In this document: positions 36,955 through 45,031 of the stretch, piece after piece
Position numbering within the stretch: the stretch's first letter is position 1
How the letters are laid out: every line of letters begins with the position of its first letter
Origin: Mucilaginibacter hurinus
Lineage (GTDB): Bacteria > Bacteroidota > Bacteroidia > Sphingobacteriales > Sphingobacteriaceae
Assembly (NCBI RefSeq): GCF_003324525.1
Contig: NZ_QGDC01000001.1
Coordinates: 124,001 to 188,000, forward strand
DNA length: 64,000 nucleotides
Direction: 5' to 3'
Notes under the pieces: generated by a model
What the model was told of the DNA's origin: nothing
Database searches by the model: none
What the model saw: the letters and a program-made list of their open reading frames with translations, nothing else
Program-made: the position numbers and the translations under genes

Positions 36955-38233
36955 TTAGTTACAAAGGTTAAGTTTAACCGAAAAAACAGAACCCAAAGGT
37001 TTGGAGCTTTGCGGCCCATTCACTATGCCATTGGTGCCTGTGGGATCAAAATTAATGGTGCCGTTAAACACGCCCGAAGCATATAGCTTTCCGTTGCTGG
37101 TTACATGTAAACTCATTGGTATTACATATTGAATTACAAATTTAGTAGCGTAAGTAGTGTAGTCAAATAATGGCTTATTGAAACCCAAAGTACCGCCGGG
37201 GGTTACTTTTACTAATCGTGTGGAGTTTCCAAGGTCATAGTCTTCACGGTTAGATAAATATGTATTTCCGGCGTCATCTACCGTTACTGCTGAAAATTTG
37301 CTGTACAGGATATCTCTTTTCCATACCAGCGAACCGTTAGCTGCAAATTTGCTCAGTTCTTTTTTATAATGGCGATAAACGTTTGAGCTACCGTCAACAT
37401 ACAAGGTACCGGGGGCACCGCCCTGGGCTACATTATACACAGGTGAGGCTGTAGATGTGTATTTGGCAACGTAACCAACGCTTGATGCGCCGGTTTTTGT
37501 GTAAGGTACAATAAAGTTGCCTGCTTTATCAACCAATAGCTGGTATGCCCTATAAATAACCGGCGACGCTACTGCGCCTCTGAAATTACCGTCAGTGCTA
37601 AGTTTAACAATAAACCGATTTTTAAATGTAGTGGTCATGTTGAATACGCCCGGACCCGGATCAAGATCAGCACCGGGAGCTGAAAACTGGCCCGAAACAT
37701 ACACGTTATTGTTTCCGTCAGTTGCCAGCAGAGGTTCGTTCAACCCTGTCGGAATATTCAGGCTCTTTGTCCACGAATCTGCTCCGTTAGAGAGGTTGAC
37801 TTTAGTGATTTGCAGGGTATAATTACCGTCTCTCAAAATGTAATAAAGACTATTGTCGCTCCCCAGCACGGTTGGGCAATTAGGCAGCGGCATTCTTCTA
37901 ACCCATTTAAATGCACCCGAAGCATCCAGCTTTACAATATAATAAAAACGGCCTGTTATATTTACTACACCCGGGCCGGGGTCAACATCCGTAACGGCAC
38001 CCTGTTCTGTAAGGGCACCCTTTACGTAAATATTCCCTGCATTATCTACATGAGCGCCGTAACCCTCCTGCCGGCCTGTGCTTTTAATCTTTTGCCCAAT
38101 CAAACATGTTACATGAAGCAGCTGTGGTTTCAAGCGCAATAGGTTCGGGCTTTATTAAAGATTCTTCTTTTTTGCATGATAGAACTGACGCTACGCAAAT
38201 AGCTATAATGGCTGGTGAAAATTTCTTAAACAT
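36955..38233 (-). pseudogene. SBBP-repeat beta-propeller lipoprotein broken by a frameshift near 38090
   Basis: The upstream piece starts at 38233 with a lipoprotein signal (MFKKFSPAIIAICVASVLSC) and continues to NMFDWAKD before a stop. The other frame takes over at KIKSTGRQEGYGAHVDNAGN and carries SBBP-type propeller strands (VDNAGNIYVKG, VDPGPGVVNITG, DGNNNVYVSGQFSAPGADLD) to 36955. The span of 1,279 bases is one more than a multiple of three, which fits one extra base near GGCAAAAGATTAAAAGC. These proteins are surface-exposed; function unknown. Confidence 0.75.
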
Positions 38234-38321
38234 ATATAATAAAGATATTAGGATTAGTAACACAGTAATAATTACAATGTACAAAAACTTATCTTACCTT
38301 TTCAGTAAATATATTTGGAGT

Positions 38322-39038
38322 TTAACGTGGCTCTTTGGCAACGGTATGTATATCGCTATTCAGGTAGTCTTTCTCTATAAGCCCGTCGCGCATACGTACA
38401 ATACGGTGGGCATGCTGGGCTATATCTTCCTCGTGGGTAACAAGTATGATGGTGTTGCCTTTGGCATGGATATCTTCAATAAGGCCCATTATTTCAATGG
38501 AGGTTTTGGTATCAAGGTTACCGGTAGGCTCGTCCGCTAGTATGATTGACGGATTATTTATCAGGGCGCGTGCTACGGCTACACGTTGCCGCTGACCGCC
38601 CGAAAGTTCGTTAGGTTTGTGGCTAACACGGTTGCCCAGCCCTACATTCTCCAACGCTTTTTGCGCACGGGCGGAGCGCTCCTGCTTGCCTATCCCGGCG
38701 TACACCAGCGGTAAAGCCACATTATCCAGCGATGTATTGCGTGGCAGTAAGTTAAACGTTTGAAAAACGAACCCTATTTCGGCGTTGCGTACTTCGGCCA
38801 GTTCGTTGTCGCTCATTTTGCTCACGTTAATGCCATTAAGTATATACTCGCCTTTGGTTGGGGTATCCAAACAGCCCAATATATTCATTAGCGTAGATTT
38901 GCCTGAACCTGATGGACCCATCAGTGCGACAAATTCGCCTTTGTTAATAGTAAGCGATACAGATTTTAGCGCGTGTATAACCTCTGTACCAATTACATAT
39001 TTACGCCCAACATCTTTAATGGAAATAAGTGGCTGCAT
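38322..39038 (-). CDS. ABC transporter ATP-binding protein (MacB/LolD type)
   Basis: 238 residues. Walker [10 protein letters not shown] at 41-49, signature [15 protein letters not shown], Walker [13 protein letters not shown] with the D-loop, and an H-loop. The Asn-Leu-Asp after Walker B and its length fit the LolD/MacB subfamily, which pairs with FtsX-type permeases. There is no adjacent permease; one is encoded at 8555-9802. The 126-base upstream gap contains a 9-bp inverted repeat (39090-39098 / 39146-39154). Confidence 0.95.
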   Translation of the reverse strand: MQPLISIKDVGRKYVIGTEVIHALKSVSLTINKGEFVALMGPSGSGKSTLMNILGCLDTPTKGEYILNGINVSKMSDNELAEVRNAEIGFVFQTFNLLPRNTSLDNVALPLVYAGIGKQERSARAQKALENVGLGNRVSHKPNELSGGQRQRVAVARALINNPSIILADEPTGNLDTKTSIEIMGLIEDIHAKGNTIILVTHEEDIAQHAHRIVRMRDGLIEKDYLNSDIHTVAKEPR

Positions 39039-39164
39039 TATTTTTTGTGGTTAGACTAATGTATGGTACAGAATGTTACATGCTTAGTCCCGAAATTCAA
39101 AAGCAAAGTAAGTTGGATCCGTCATTCTGGCTCTTACGACATCCGGAATTTCGGACGACAACAT

Positions 39165-39455
39165 TTATTTCTCAATTACCTTGGCTACCAAAAAGTGGTT
39201 TTCATCGTGCTTTGGCGCGTTGCTTAAAGCTTCATGCGTGGTAATGGTTTGTTTAATTACATCCTCGCGCAATACGTTTTTCTCGTCAGTCATGTACACC
39301 AGTGGCTCAACGCCTGAGGTGTCAACTTCGTTCAGTTTGGCCATGAAATCAAGTATGCGGCTCATATCTTTGATCATTTCCTGCTTTTCGTCCTCGGCAA
39401 GTTCCAAACGTGCAAGGTGAGCTATCTTATCTACAGTTTCTTTATCAATCGTCAT
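39165..39455 (-). CDS. gatC: Asp-tRNA(Asn)/Glu-tRNA(Gln) amidotransferase subunit C
   Basis: 96 residues, the usual size. GatC is the small scaffold subunit of the GatCAB complex that amidates misacylated tRNAs. It starts with KIAHLARLEL and ends in DENHFLVAKVIEK, both typical. Its start overlaps the stop of the upstream acyltransferase gene by four bases (ATGA), so the two are translationally coupled. gatA and gatB are not in the window. Confidence 0.93.
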   Translation of the reverse strand: MTIDKETVDKIAHLARLELAEDEKQEMIKDMSRILDFMAKLNEVDTSGVEPLVYMTDEKNVLREDVIKQTITTHEALSNAPKHDENHFLVAKVIEK

Positions 39456-40183
39456 GCGCTTTCCAGTTTTTGTTTGATAATGCCGTGTACCATATCGCGC
39501 AGCATATCTGAATCGTCAGGTGTTAAGTGTGCCGTTTCAACAGGCTTATGTACAAATATATTACAAACCCCCGGTTTACTGCCATATTTACGCCCATCGT
39601 CCCATAAAATTTCCCAGGTGTTTGTTGACGTTACCGGGATTATAGGTATTTTATGTTCTATAGCCAGCCGAAACGGGCCATTTTTAAACGCGATGAGTTG
39701 AGGCGGGTAAATATCAGATATGGTACCCTCAGGAAAAATCACCATGGTGGTGCCGGCTTGCAACCTGTCAGACGCGGCTTTAAAAGCACGGAATGATGAC
39801 ATTTTACTGTCGCGGTTAACAGGTATGTCAACCGTACGGAAAAATAACCCCGTAACCACACCTTTCAACAACTCGTCCTTACCCATAAAGCTGATGTTGT
39901 TTTTAAAAGCGATGCTAACCGCCGTTATATCAAGATTGGATGTATGATTAGGGCAGATGATATAAGTTTTGCTCCAGTCAATCCGTTGCTCAAACTCAAT
40001 ATGATAGGTTATACCCGCCAACAATGAACTGAGGAACCCCCAGATGCGGCGCATCTTGTTCATGTTTTTATACCGCGAAGGTTTACGTGAAAAGTAATAC
40101 AAAAACGGCCATAACGCAAAATAAAAAAAGCCCACACTGTACCTGTAAAACTGGGTGTGCACTCTTTTCAATATCAATTTCAT
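39452..40183 (-). CDS. Lysophospholipid acyltransferase (PlsC family)
   Basis: 243 residues from the ATG at 40183; an upstream TTG adds three residues but sits inside the promoter box. The catalytic HX4D motif is NHTSNLD and the phosphate-binding motif FPEGT follows. Residues ~20-40 are an N-terminal hydrophobic anchor. It acylates lysophosphatidic acid or related lipids at the inner membrane. It is coupled to gatC and divergent from trpS; both starts lie within 40 bases. Confidence 0.93.
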   Translation of the reverse strand: MKLILKRVHTQFYRYSVGFFYFALWPFLYYFSRKPSRYKNMNKMRRIWGFLSSLLAGITYHIEFEQRIDWSKTYIICPNHTSNLDITAVSIAFKNNISFMGKDELLKGVVTGLFFRTVDIPVNRDSKMSSFRAFKAASDRLQAGTTMVIFPEGTISDIYPPQLIAFKNGPFRLAIEHKIPIIPVTSTNTWEILWDDGRKYGSKPGVCNIFVHKPVETAHLTPDDSDMLRDMVHGIIKQKLESA

Positions 40184-40189
40184 CGCCAC

Positions 40190-40197
40190 CAAAAATA
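40190..40197 (-). promoter_or_regulatory. Candidate -7 box (TATTTTTG), leaderless acyltransferase gene
   Basis: A perfect TAnnTTTG on the minus strand ending six bases before the ATG at 40183, the same spacing as two other leaderless candidates. Confidence 0.5.
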
Positions 40198-40208
40198 TAA
40201 AAAATACT

Positions 40209-40216
40209 TACTTTCG
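40209..40216 (+). promoter_or_regulatory. Candidate -7 box (TACTTTCG), leaderless trpS
   Basis: TAnnTTTG with one mismatch, ending five bases before the trpS ATG and 11 bases from the opposite-strand acyltransferase box. Confidence 0.4.
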
Positions 40217-40221
40217 CCCCT

Positions 40222-41217
40222 ATGGAAACTGTTGTTAGTGGTATCCGGTCAACCGGCAACCTGCATTTGGGCAATTATTACGGCGCTATACAAAACTTTA
40301 TAAAAATGCAGCACGAGTATAATTGCTATTTCTTTATAGCCGACCTGCACTCGCTTACCACCCACCCCACTCCTGAAAATTTGCATAACAGTGTAAAACA
40401 GGTGTTGGTTGAATACCTGGCCGCGGGTATCGATCCTGAAAAGGCTACGATATACGTACAATCAGATGTTCCGGAAATATCAGAACTGTATTTGTACCTC
40501 AACATGAACGCCTACCTGGGCGAACTGGAACGCAGCACATCTTTTAAAGATAAAGTACGCGCGCAGCCCGATAACGTTAATGCCGGCCTGCTCACCTACC
40601 CTGTGTTAATGGCCGCTGATATCATCATACACAAAGCTACCAAAGTGCCGGTTGGCAAAGACCAGGAGCAACACCTTGAAATGGCGCGTACCTTTGGCAA
40701 CCGCTTTAACCGTTTATATAACAATGATTATTTCCCTGAACCCTTCGCTTTTAGCTATGGCGAAAGCCTGGTAAAAATTCCTGGACTTGACGGTAAAGGA
40801 AAGATGGGCAAATCAGAGGGAGAAGCCAATGCTATCTTTTTAGCAGACGCGCCTGAAGTAATCCGCAAAAAAGTAATGCGTGCGGTTACAGACAGCGGCC
40901 CTACCCAGGAAAATCAGCAAAAGCCGCAGGAGATACAAAACCTGTTTGACCTGATGAAAGTAGTATCGCTGGAAGAAACCGTTCAATACTATGATCACGC
41001 ATATAACACAATGAGCATACGTTACGGCGACTTAAAAAAACAGCTTGCCGAAGATATGATTTTGGCTACCGCGCCTATACGGGAGAAAATAAATGATATT
41101 GCCGGCGATGCGGGTTATATTCGCAAAGTGGCACGTTTGGGGGCTGAAAAAGCGCGCGAAAGTGCATCAAAAACACTGCGCGATGTGCGGGAAATTATCG
41201 GCTTCAGAAGTTTTTAG
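40222..41217 (+). CDS. trpS: Tryptophanyl-tRNA synthetase
   Basis: 331 residues, the bacterial length. The class I motifs are HLGN (residues 15-18) in place of HIGH and KMGKS (194-198) in place of KMSKS. FIADLHSLT and PVGKDQEQHLEMAR are family-typical. It charges tRNA-Trp in the cytoplasm. It appears monocistronic with very short spacing to a divergent promoter. Confidence 0.97.
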   Translation: METVVSGIRSTGNLHLGNYYGAIQNFIKMQHEYNCYFFIADLHSLTTHPTPENLHNSVKQVLVEYLAAGIDPEKATIYVQSDVPEISELYLYLNMNAYLGELERSTSFKDKVRAQPDNVNAGLLTYPVLMAADIIIHKATKVPVGKDQEQHLEMARTFGNRFNRLYNNDYFPEPFAFSYGESLVKIPGLDGKGKMGKSEGEANAIFLADAPEVIRKKVMRAVTDSGPTQENQQKPQEIQNLFDLMKVVSLEETVQYYDHAYNTMSIRYGDLKKQLAEDMILATAPIREKINDIAGDAGYIRKVARLGAEKARESASKTLRDVREIIGFRSF

Positions 41218-41325
41218 TACGCAGTAGATGCTGATGAGCCACAGTCTGTGGGTTCCCTTGTATCGCGGATAGATCAAAGCGTGCAAACTATCGGCCATAG
41301 CGTACATACAATTAACTAAAACTAT

Positions 41326-41333
41326 TATCTTTG
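41326..41333 (+). promoter_or_regulatory. Candidate -7 box (TATCTTTG) for the deoxynucleoside kinase gene
   Basis: A perfect TAnnTTTG with a leader of about 40 bases. The leader contains an ATGGTC-TGTG-GACCAT inverted repeat at 41336-41351, then a further CCATGGAC unit. Confidence 0.5.
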
Positions 41334-41377
41334 GTTATGGTCTGTGGACCATCAACCATGGACTAACACATTTATTT

Positions 41378-41992
41378 ATGCATATCGCTATCGTAGGAAA
41401 CATAGGTGCCGGCAAAACCACACTGACAGAATTACTGGCAAAAAATTACGTGTGGGACCCGCTGTTTGAAGCGGTAGACAATAACCCCTACCTGGAAGAT
41501 TTTTACAGTGATATGAAACGCTGGAGTTTTAACCTGCAGATATACTTTTTAAATAGCCGCTACCGCCAGATAATTGATATCCAGAAAATGGGCGGTAATA
41601 TTATACAGGACCGTACCATTTACGAAGATGCTTACATTTTTGCAGAAAACCTGCACGATATGGGCTTGATGACCACGCGCGATTATGAAAGCTATCGCGC
41701 CATTTTTGATAATATCACCTCGTTTATAAAACCACCCGACCTGCTGATATACCTTAAGGCATCAGTACCTACCCTCGTAAATAACATACAGCGCCGCGGC
41801 CGCGAGTACGAAAGCGGTATAAGGCTGGATTACCTGTCAAAACTTAACGAAAAGTACCAGAAATGGATAAGTGGCTACACCCTGGGCAAAGTGCTTGTTG
41901 TAGATATGGACACGCTTGATTTTGCTAATAATACCGAAGACCTGAGCAGTATTGTGCAAATGGTGGAGAGGGAAATAAACGGGCTGTTTTAA
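41378..41992 (+). CDS. Deoxynucleoside kinase
   Basis: 204 residues. The P-loop GNIGAGKT is at 7-14; a QDRTIYEDAYIF motif (DRS-like) and YLKASVPTLVNNIQRRGREYE (shortened to YLKASVPTLV) with the LID arginines follow. The family phosphorylates deoxyadenosine/deoxyguanosine or similar in salvage; the base preference cannot be told. It lies between trpS and kdsB, all + strand. Confidence 0.93.
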   Translation: MHIAIVGNIGAGKTTLTELLAKNYVWDPLFEAVDNNPYLEDFYSDMKRWSFNLQIYFLNSRYRQIIDIQKMGGNIIQDRTIYEDAYIFAENLHDMGLMTTRDYESYRAIFDNITSFIKPPDLLIYLKASVPTLVNNIQRRGREYESGIRLDYLSKLNEKYQKWISGYTLGKVLVVDMDTLDFANNTEDLSSIVQMVEREINGLF

Positions 41993-42078
41993 TTACAAAA
42001 TACGATGTACGATTTACGGTTTCTCGGCAGCGTGTTGCAATGATCATTAAAATCCTAATTCGTAATCTAGAGTCATAA

Positions 42079-42810
42079 ATGAATATACTTGGCATAATTC
42101 CCGCGCGCTACGCATCCAGCCGTTTCCCCGGCAAGCCGTTAGTTGATATTGGCGGTAAAACCATGATACAGCGGGTGTACGAACAGGCCCGGAAATGCGC
42201 GGCCCTGGCTGAGGTTATTGTTGCTACGGATGACGACCGGATATTTGACCATGTGATAGGATTTGGCGGCAATGCAGCCATGACCGCCGATAGCCATGAA
42301 AGCGGCACCGACCGTTGTGCAGAAGTGGCGCTGCAATATCCCGGTTACAACGTGATTATTAACATCCAGGGCGATGAACCTTATATAGATCCTGAACAGA
42401 TAAACAAGCTGGCATCATGCTTTGCCGACAGCGGAACCCAGCTTGCTACCTTAATTAAAAAAATAAATACCACTACAGAATTGCTGAATATTAATTCGCC
42501 CAAAGTAGTGATCAATAGCTTACGCGAGGCGGTTTATTTCTCACGTTCACCGCTCCCCTTTCTGCGCGGTATCGAACCCGACCAATGGCTAACGCACCAT
42601 AAATACTTTAAACACATCGGCATTTACGGCTACCGCGCGGACATTTTACAGCAAATCACCAAACTATCCGTATCATCGTTAGAATCAGCTGAAAAACTGG
42701 AACAATTGAGGTGGATAGAAAACGGCTACCGTATTAAGGTGGCTGAAACTGAGCTCGAAACCTTCGCTATTGACACACCTGAAGATTTGAATATTTTGTT
42801 GAACCGTTAA
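42079..42810 (+). CDS. kdsB: 3-deoxy-manno-octulosonate cytidylyltransferase (CMP-Kdo synthetase)
   Basis: 243 residues. KdsB activates Kdo with CTP for lipid A-core assembly. The N-terminal nucleotide loop IIPARYASSRFPGKPL is diagnostic; ATDDDRIF, NIQGDEPYI and YFSRSPLPF follow. It confirms a Gram-negative envelope. It follows the deoxynucleoside kinase gene by 86 bases, probably in the same transcription direction and unit. Confidence 0.96.
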   Translation: MNILGIIPARYASSRFPGKPLVDIGGKTMIQRVYEQARKCAALAEVIVATDDDRIFDHVIGFGGNAAMTADSHESGTDRCAEVALQYPGYNVIINIQGDEPYIDPEQINKLASCFADSGTQLATLIKKINTTTELLNINSPKVVINSLREAVYFSRSPLPFLRGIEPDQWLTHHKYFKHIGIYGYRADILQQITKLSVSSLESAEKLEQLRWIENGYRIKVAETELETFAIDTPEDLNILLNR

Positions 42811-42958
42811 AGCCGGTGATTTACCAGGTTTAATTTGCATCAGCAATACTACTTGTTATATGATAGCTGGCAGGCGGGATTAGCCATGAGAATTTAGCTT
42901 ATACTGTTGCAAAAACCATTTCCTGCCCGTTAAGGTTATACCTGCAAAAGGTATCAAT

Positions 42959-44290
42959 ATGTACAGCCGTAAAAAATCTGCTCTTAAGTTTTTTATTTTG
43001 ATCACTACCGCCGCTATATGGGTATCCTGCAGCGACCAGGGCGGTATGGGTATATTTAAAAAGCAATCGCCGCACGAGGCTTACGGACAAAAGCTGAAAG
43101 ATGCGGGGCTTGACCGAACAGCTATAGGCCGCAAATGGCTGTTACGCTCAACAGAAATACTTATCGCTCCGCTTAATATTACTATTCCTTACAAAGAAAC
43201 AGGCTATTTTGCTGCTGACAAGCCAGGCGGTACAGCCTTACGGTTTGAGGCGATACGGGGGAAAAAATTAAACATCAGCCTGGAAAAAAAACCAGTGCAA
43301 AATTATAATGTTTATGTCGACCTGTTCCAGTTAAAAGAGAACAACACACTAAAACTTGTGGCCTCTGCCGATACATCTGGCCAGGCTTTAGAATATGAAA
43401 TTAAGCAAGCCGGCAAATATGTCATCCGGCTGCAGCCCGAGTTGCTGCAAAGCGGCGAATATACCTTAACTGTGACGGCCGGACCTTCGCTCGGGTTCCC
43501 GGTATCAGAAACTGCAAAGCCGCGCATCGGTAGTTTTTGGGGCGATAACCGCGACGACAACGGCCGCAAGCATGAAGGCATTGATATATTCGCACCGAAG
43601 GGTACCCCGGCAGTTGCCGCGGCAAACGGAACCGTAAATAATGTCACCGAAAACACACTTGGCGGCAAGGTTGTATTCTTCCGTCCTGAAAATGCCGACT
43701 ATACCCTTTATTATGCACACCTGGACGAGCAGTTGGTACAGCCCGGCCAAACGTTGTTAAAAGGTGATACGGTGGGGCTGGTAGGCAATACAGGCAACGC
43801 ACGTAACACACCGTCCCATCTCCATTTTGGTATATATACATTTGGCGGCACCATTGACCCCCTCGCTTTTGTTGATAAAACTATCAAGCCCCCTCCTGCT
43901 ATTATCGCTTCTACAACCCGTTTAAATGCCACCATACGTACAGATAATATCACCAACAAGCTGTATGATGCGCCTACTGAAAAAGGCGCCACCCTTTTAA
44001 ACTTACCTAAACATGCGGTTTTAAACGTTGATGCAGCAGCCGGGTCATTTTATAAGGTGCAGCTGCCGGATGGATTGACCGGCTATATCAGCAGCCGGGC
44101 GGTTACGGACGCTAACATTTTGCGCAGCATTACCCTTAAAAACGGGCAGCCATTGCTTAATGCACCGGACAGCTTAAATGCCCCGCGTAAAAAGACATTG
44201 GCGGCCGGCAATAAAGTAGCTGTACTCGGCGCTTATAGAAATTATTATTTAGTAAAGGATGAGGGGGAAACGGGCTGGATATTGCAGTAA
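42959..44290 (+). CDS. Lipoprotein M23 peptidase with SH3 domains
   Basis: 443 residues. The signal has a VSC lipobox near residue 23. Residues ~185-300 form an M23 (LytM) domain with zinc ligands in HEGIDIF and the HLHFGIY motif. The C terminus has two SH3-like segments (ANVDAAAGSFYKVQLPDGLTGYI and the LGAYRNYYLVKDEGETGWI half, shortened). It cleaves peptidoglycan or acts as its regulator at the outer membrane. An inverted repeat ATACCT/AGGTAT lies five bases before the ATG and could hide the ribosome-binding AAAAGG. Confidence 0.92.
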   Translation: MYSRKKSALKFFILITTAAIWVSCSDQGGMGIFKKQSPHEAYGQKLKDAGLDRTAIGRKWLLRSTEILIAPLNITIPYKETGYFAADKPGGTALRFEAIRGKKLNISLEKKPVQNYNVYVDLFQLKENNTLKLVASADTSGQALEYEIKQAGKYVIRLQPELLQSGEYTLTVTAGPSLGFPVSETAKPRIGSFWGDNRDDNGRKHEGIDIFAPKGTPAVAAANGTVNNVTENTLGGKVVFFRPENADYTLYYAHLDEQLVQPGQTLLKGDTVGLVGNTGNARNTPSHLHFGIYTFGGTIDPLAFVDKTIKPPPAIIASTTRLNATIRTDNITNKLYDAPTEKGATLLNLPKHAVLNVDAAAGSFYKVQLPDGLTGYISSRAVTDANILRSITLKNGQPLLNAPDSLNAPRKKTLAAGNKVAVLGAYRNYYLVKDEGETGWILQ

Positions 44291-44331
44291 CTATTCTTCG
44301 CTAAACACCCTATATTAGTCGTAAAAAAATT

Positions 44332-44943
44332 ATGACTAAAAACCTTACTCTTGTCACGCTGATATTTTTTTCAGTATTAAGCGCATCAGCCCAAAAACGC
44401 GGATTTGTAGTTACAACCCAGGTCGATACTATTGCGTGTAAAATCAAAGTATCGATATTTGGCCAGGCCTCATACCAGCCCGAAAACAAGGAAAAATACA
44501 TACCAATCACAGCGAAAACCATTAGCTACTACTGCAGGATAAAAGACAGCACGAAAAGACAGGCAGCAAGGGCAGTATTTATGCCCAAAGGTAAAAAGCG
44601 CGTTTTTGTTGATCTTGTGCAGGAAGGAGATATAAATATTTATGAGATTAACCGTGGCGGGTATAACACACCCAACACAAGTATGTGGTATGTAGATAAA
44701 GGAACAGATACCTTAAAAGAGCTTAAAACTAACGCTGTGATGGGGAAAAGAAAGCAGCGCAAAGAAATGTTTGCTGCGATGCTGAAAGATAAGCCTGCTA
44801 TATACGAGAAATTTATGGCTGACGATAGTTTTGGATTTGAGGCGATCAGCGACATCGTTTACTTATATAACTCAACACCTCCGTATAAAAGCTCAGCATG
44901 GCGTAAAGACCAGTCATTATTTTTAAAGTGGCTTTACCGATAG
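44332..44943 (+). CDS. Secreted hypothetical protein
   Basis: 203 residues. A signal peptide (LVTLIFFSVLSASAQ) ends near residue 21. The body is Lys/Arg-rich with KGKKRVFVDLVQEGDINIYE and a C-terminal RKDQSLFLKWLYR helix, a composition seen in Bacteroidota surface proteins of unknown function. It starts 42 bases after the M23 gene, so co-transcription is likely. Confidence 0.7.
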   Translation: MTKNLTLVTLIFFSVLSASAQKRGFVVTTQVDTIACKIKVSIFGQASYQPENKEKYIPITAKTISYYCRIKDSTKRQAARAVFMPKGKKRVFVDLVQEGDINIYEINRGGYNTPNTSMWYVDKGTDTLKELKTNAVMGKRKQRKEMFAAMLKDKPAIYEKFMADDSFGFEAISDIVYLYNSTPPYKSSAWRKDQSLFLKWLYR

Positions 44944-44985
44944 TTTAATACTCCCAAAATAGCTACTAATGTTTTACTAAATATA

Positions 44986-45021
44986 AATATGAGTTTGCCC
45001 TCTGCAGAACAAACTCATATT
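44986..45021. terminator. Hairpin between convergent genes
   Basis: AATATGAGTTTG / CAAACTCATATT, 12-bp perfect stem; only a weak T-rich tail on either side. Confidence 0.6.
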
Positions 45022-45031
45022 CGTAGCAACA

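Noticed and set aside
38084..38284. Short stand-alone lipoprotein of 66 residues
   Set aside because: It has a signal and a short tail only, and its end joins the propeller frame by one shift. Taken as the 5' part of one broken gene.
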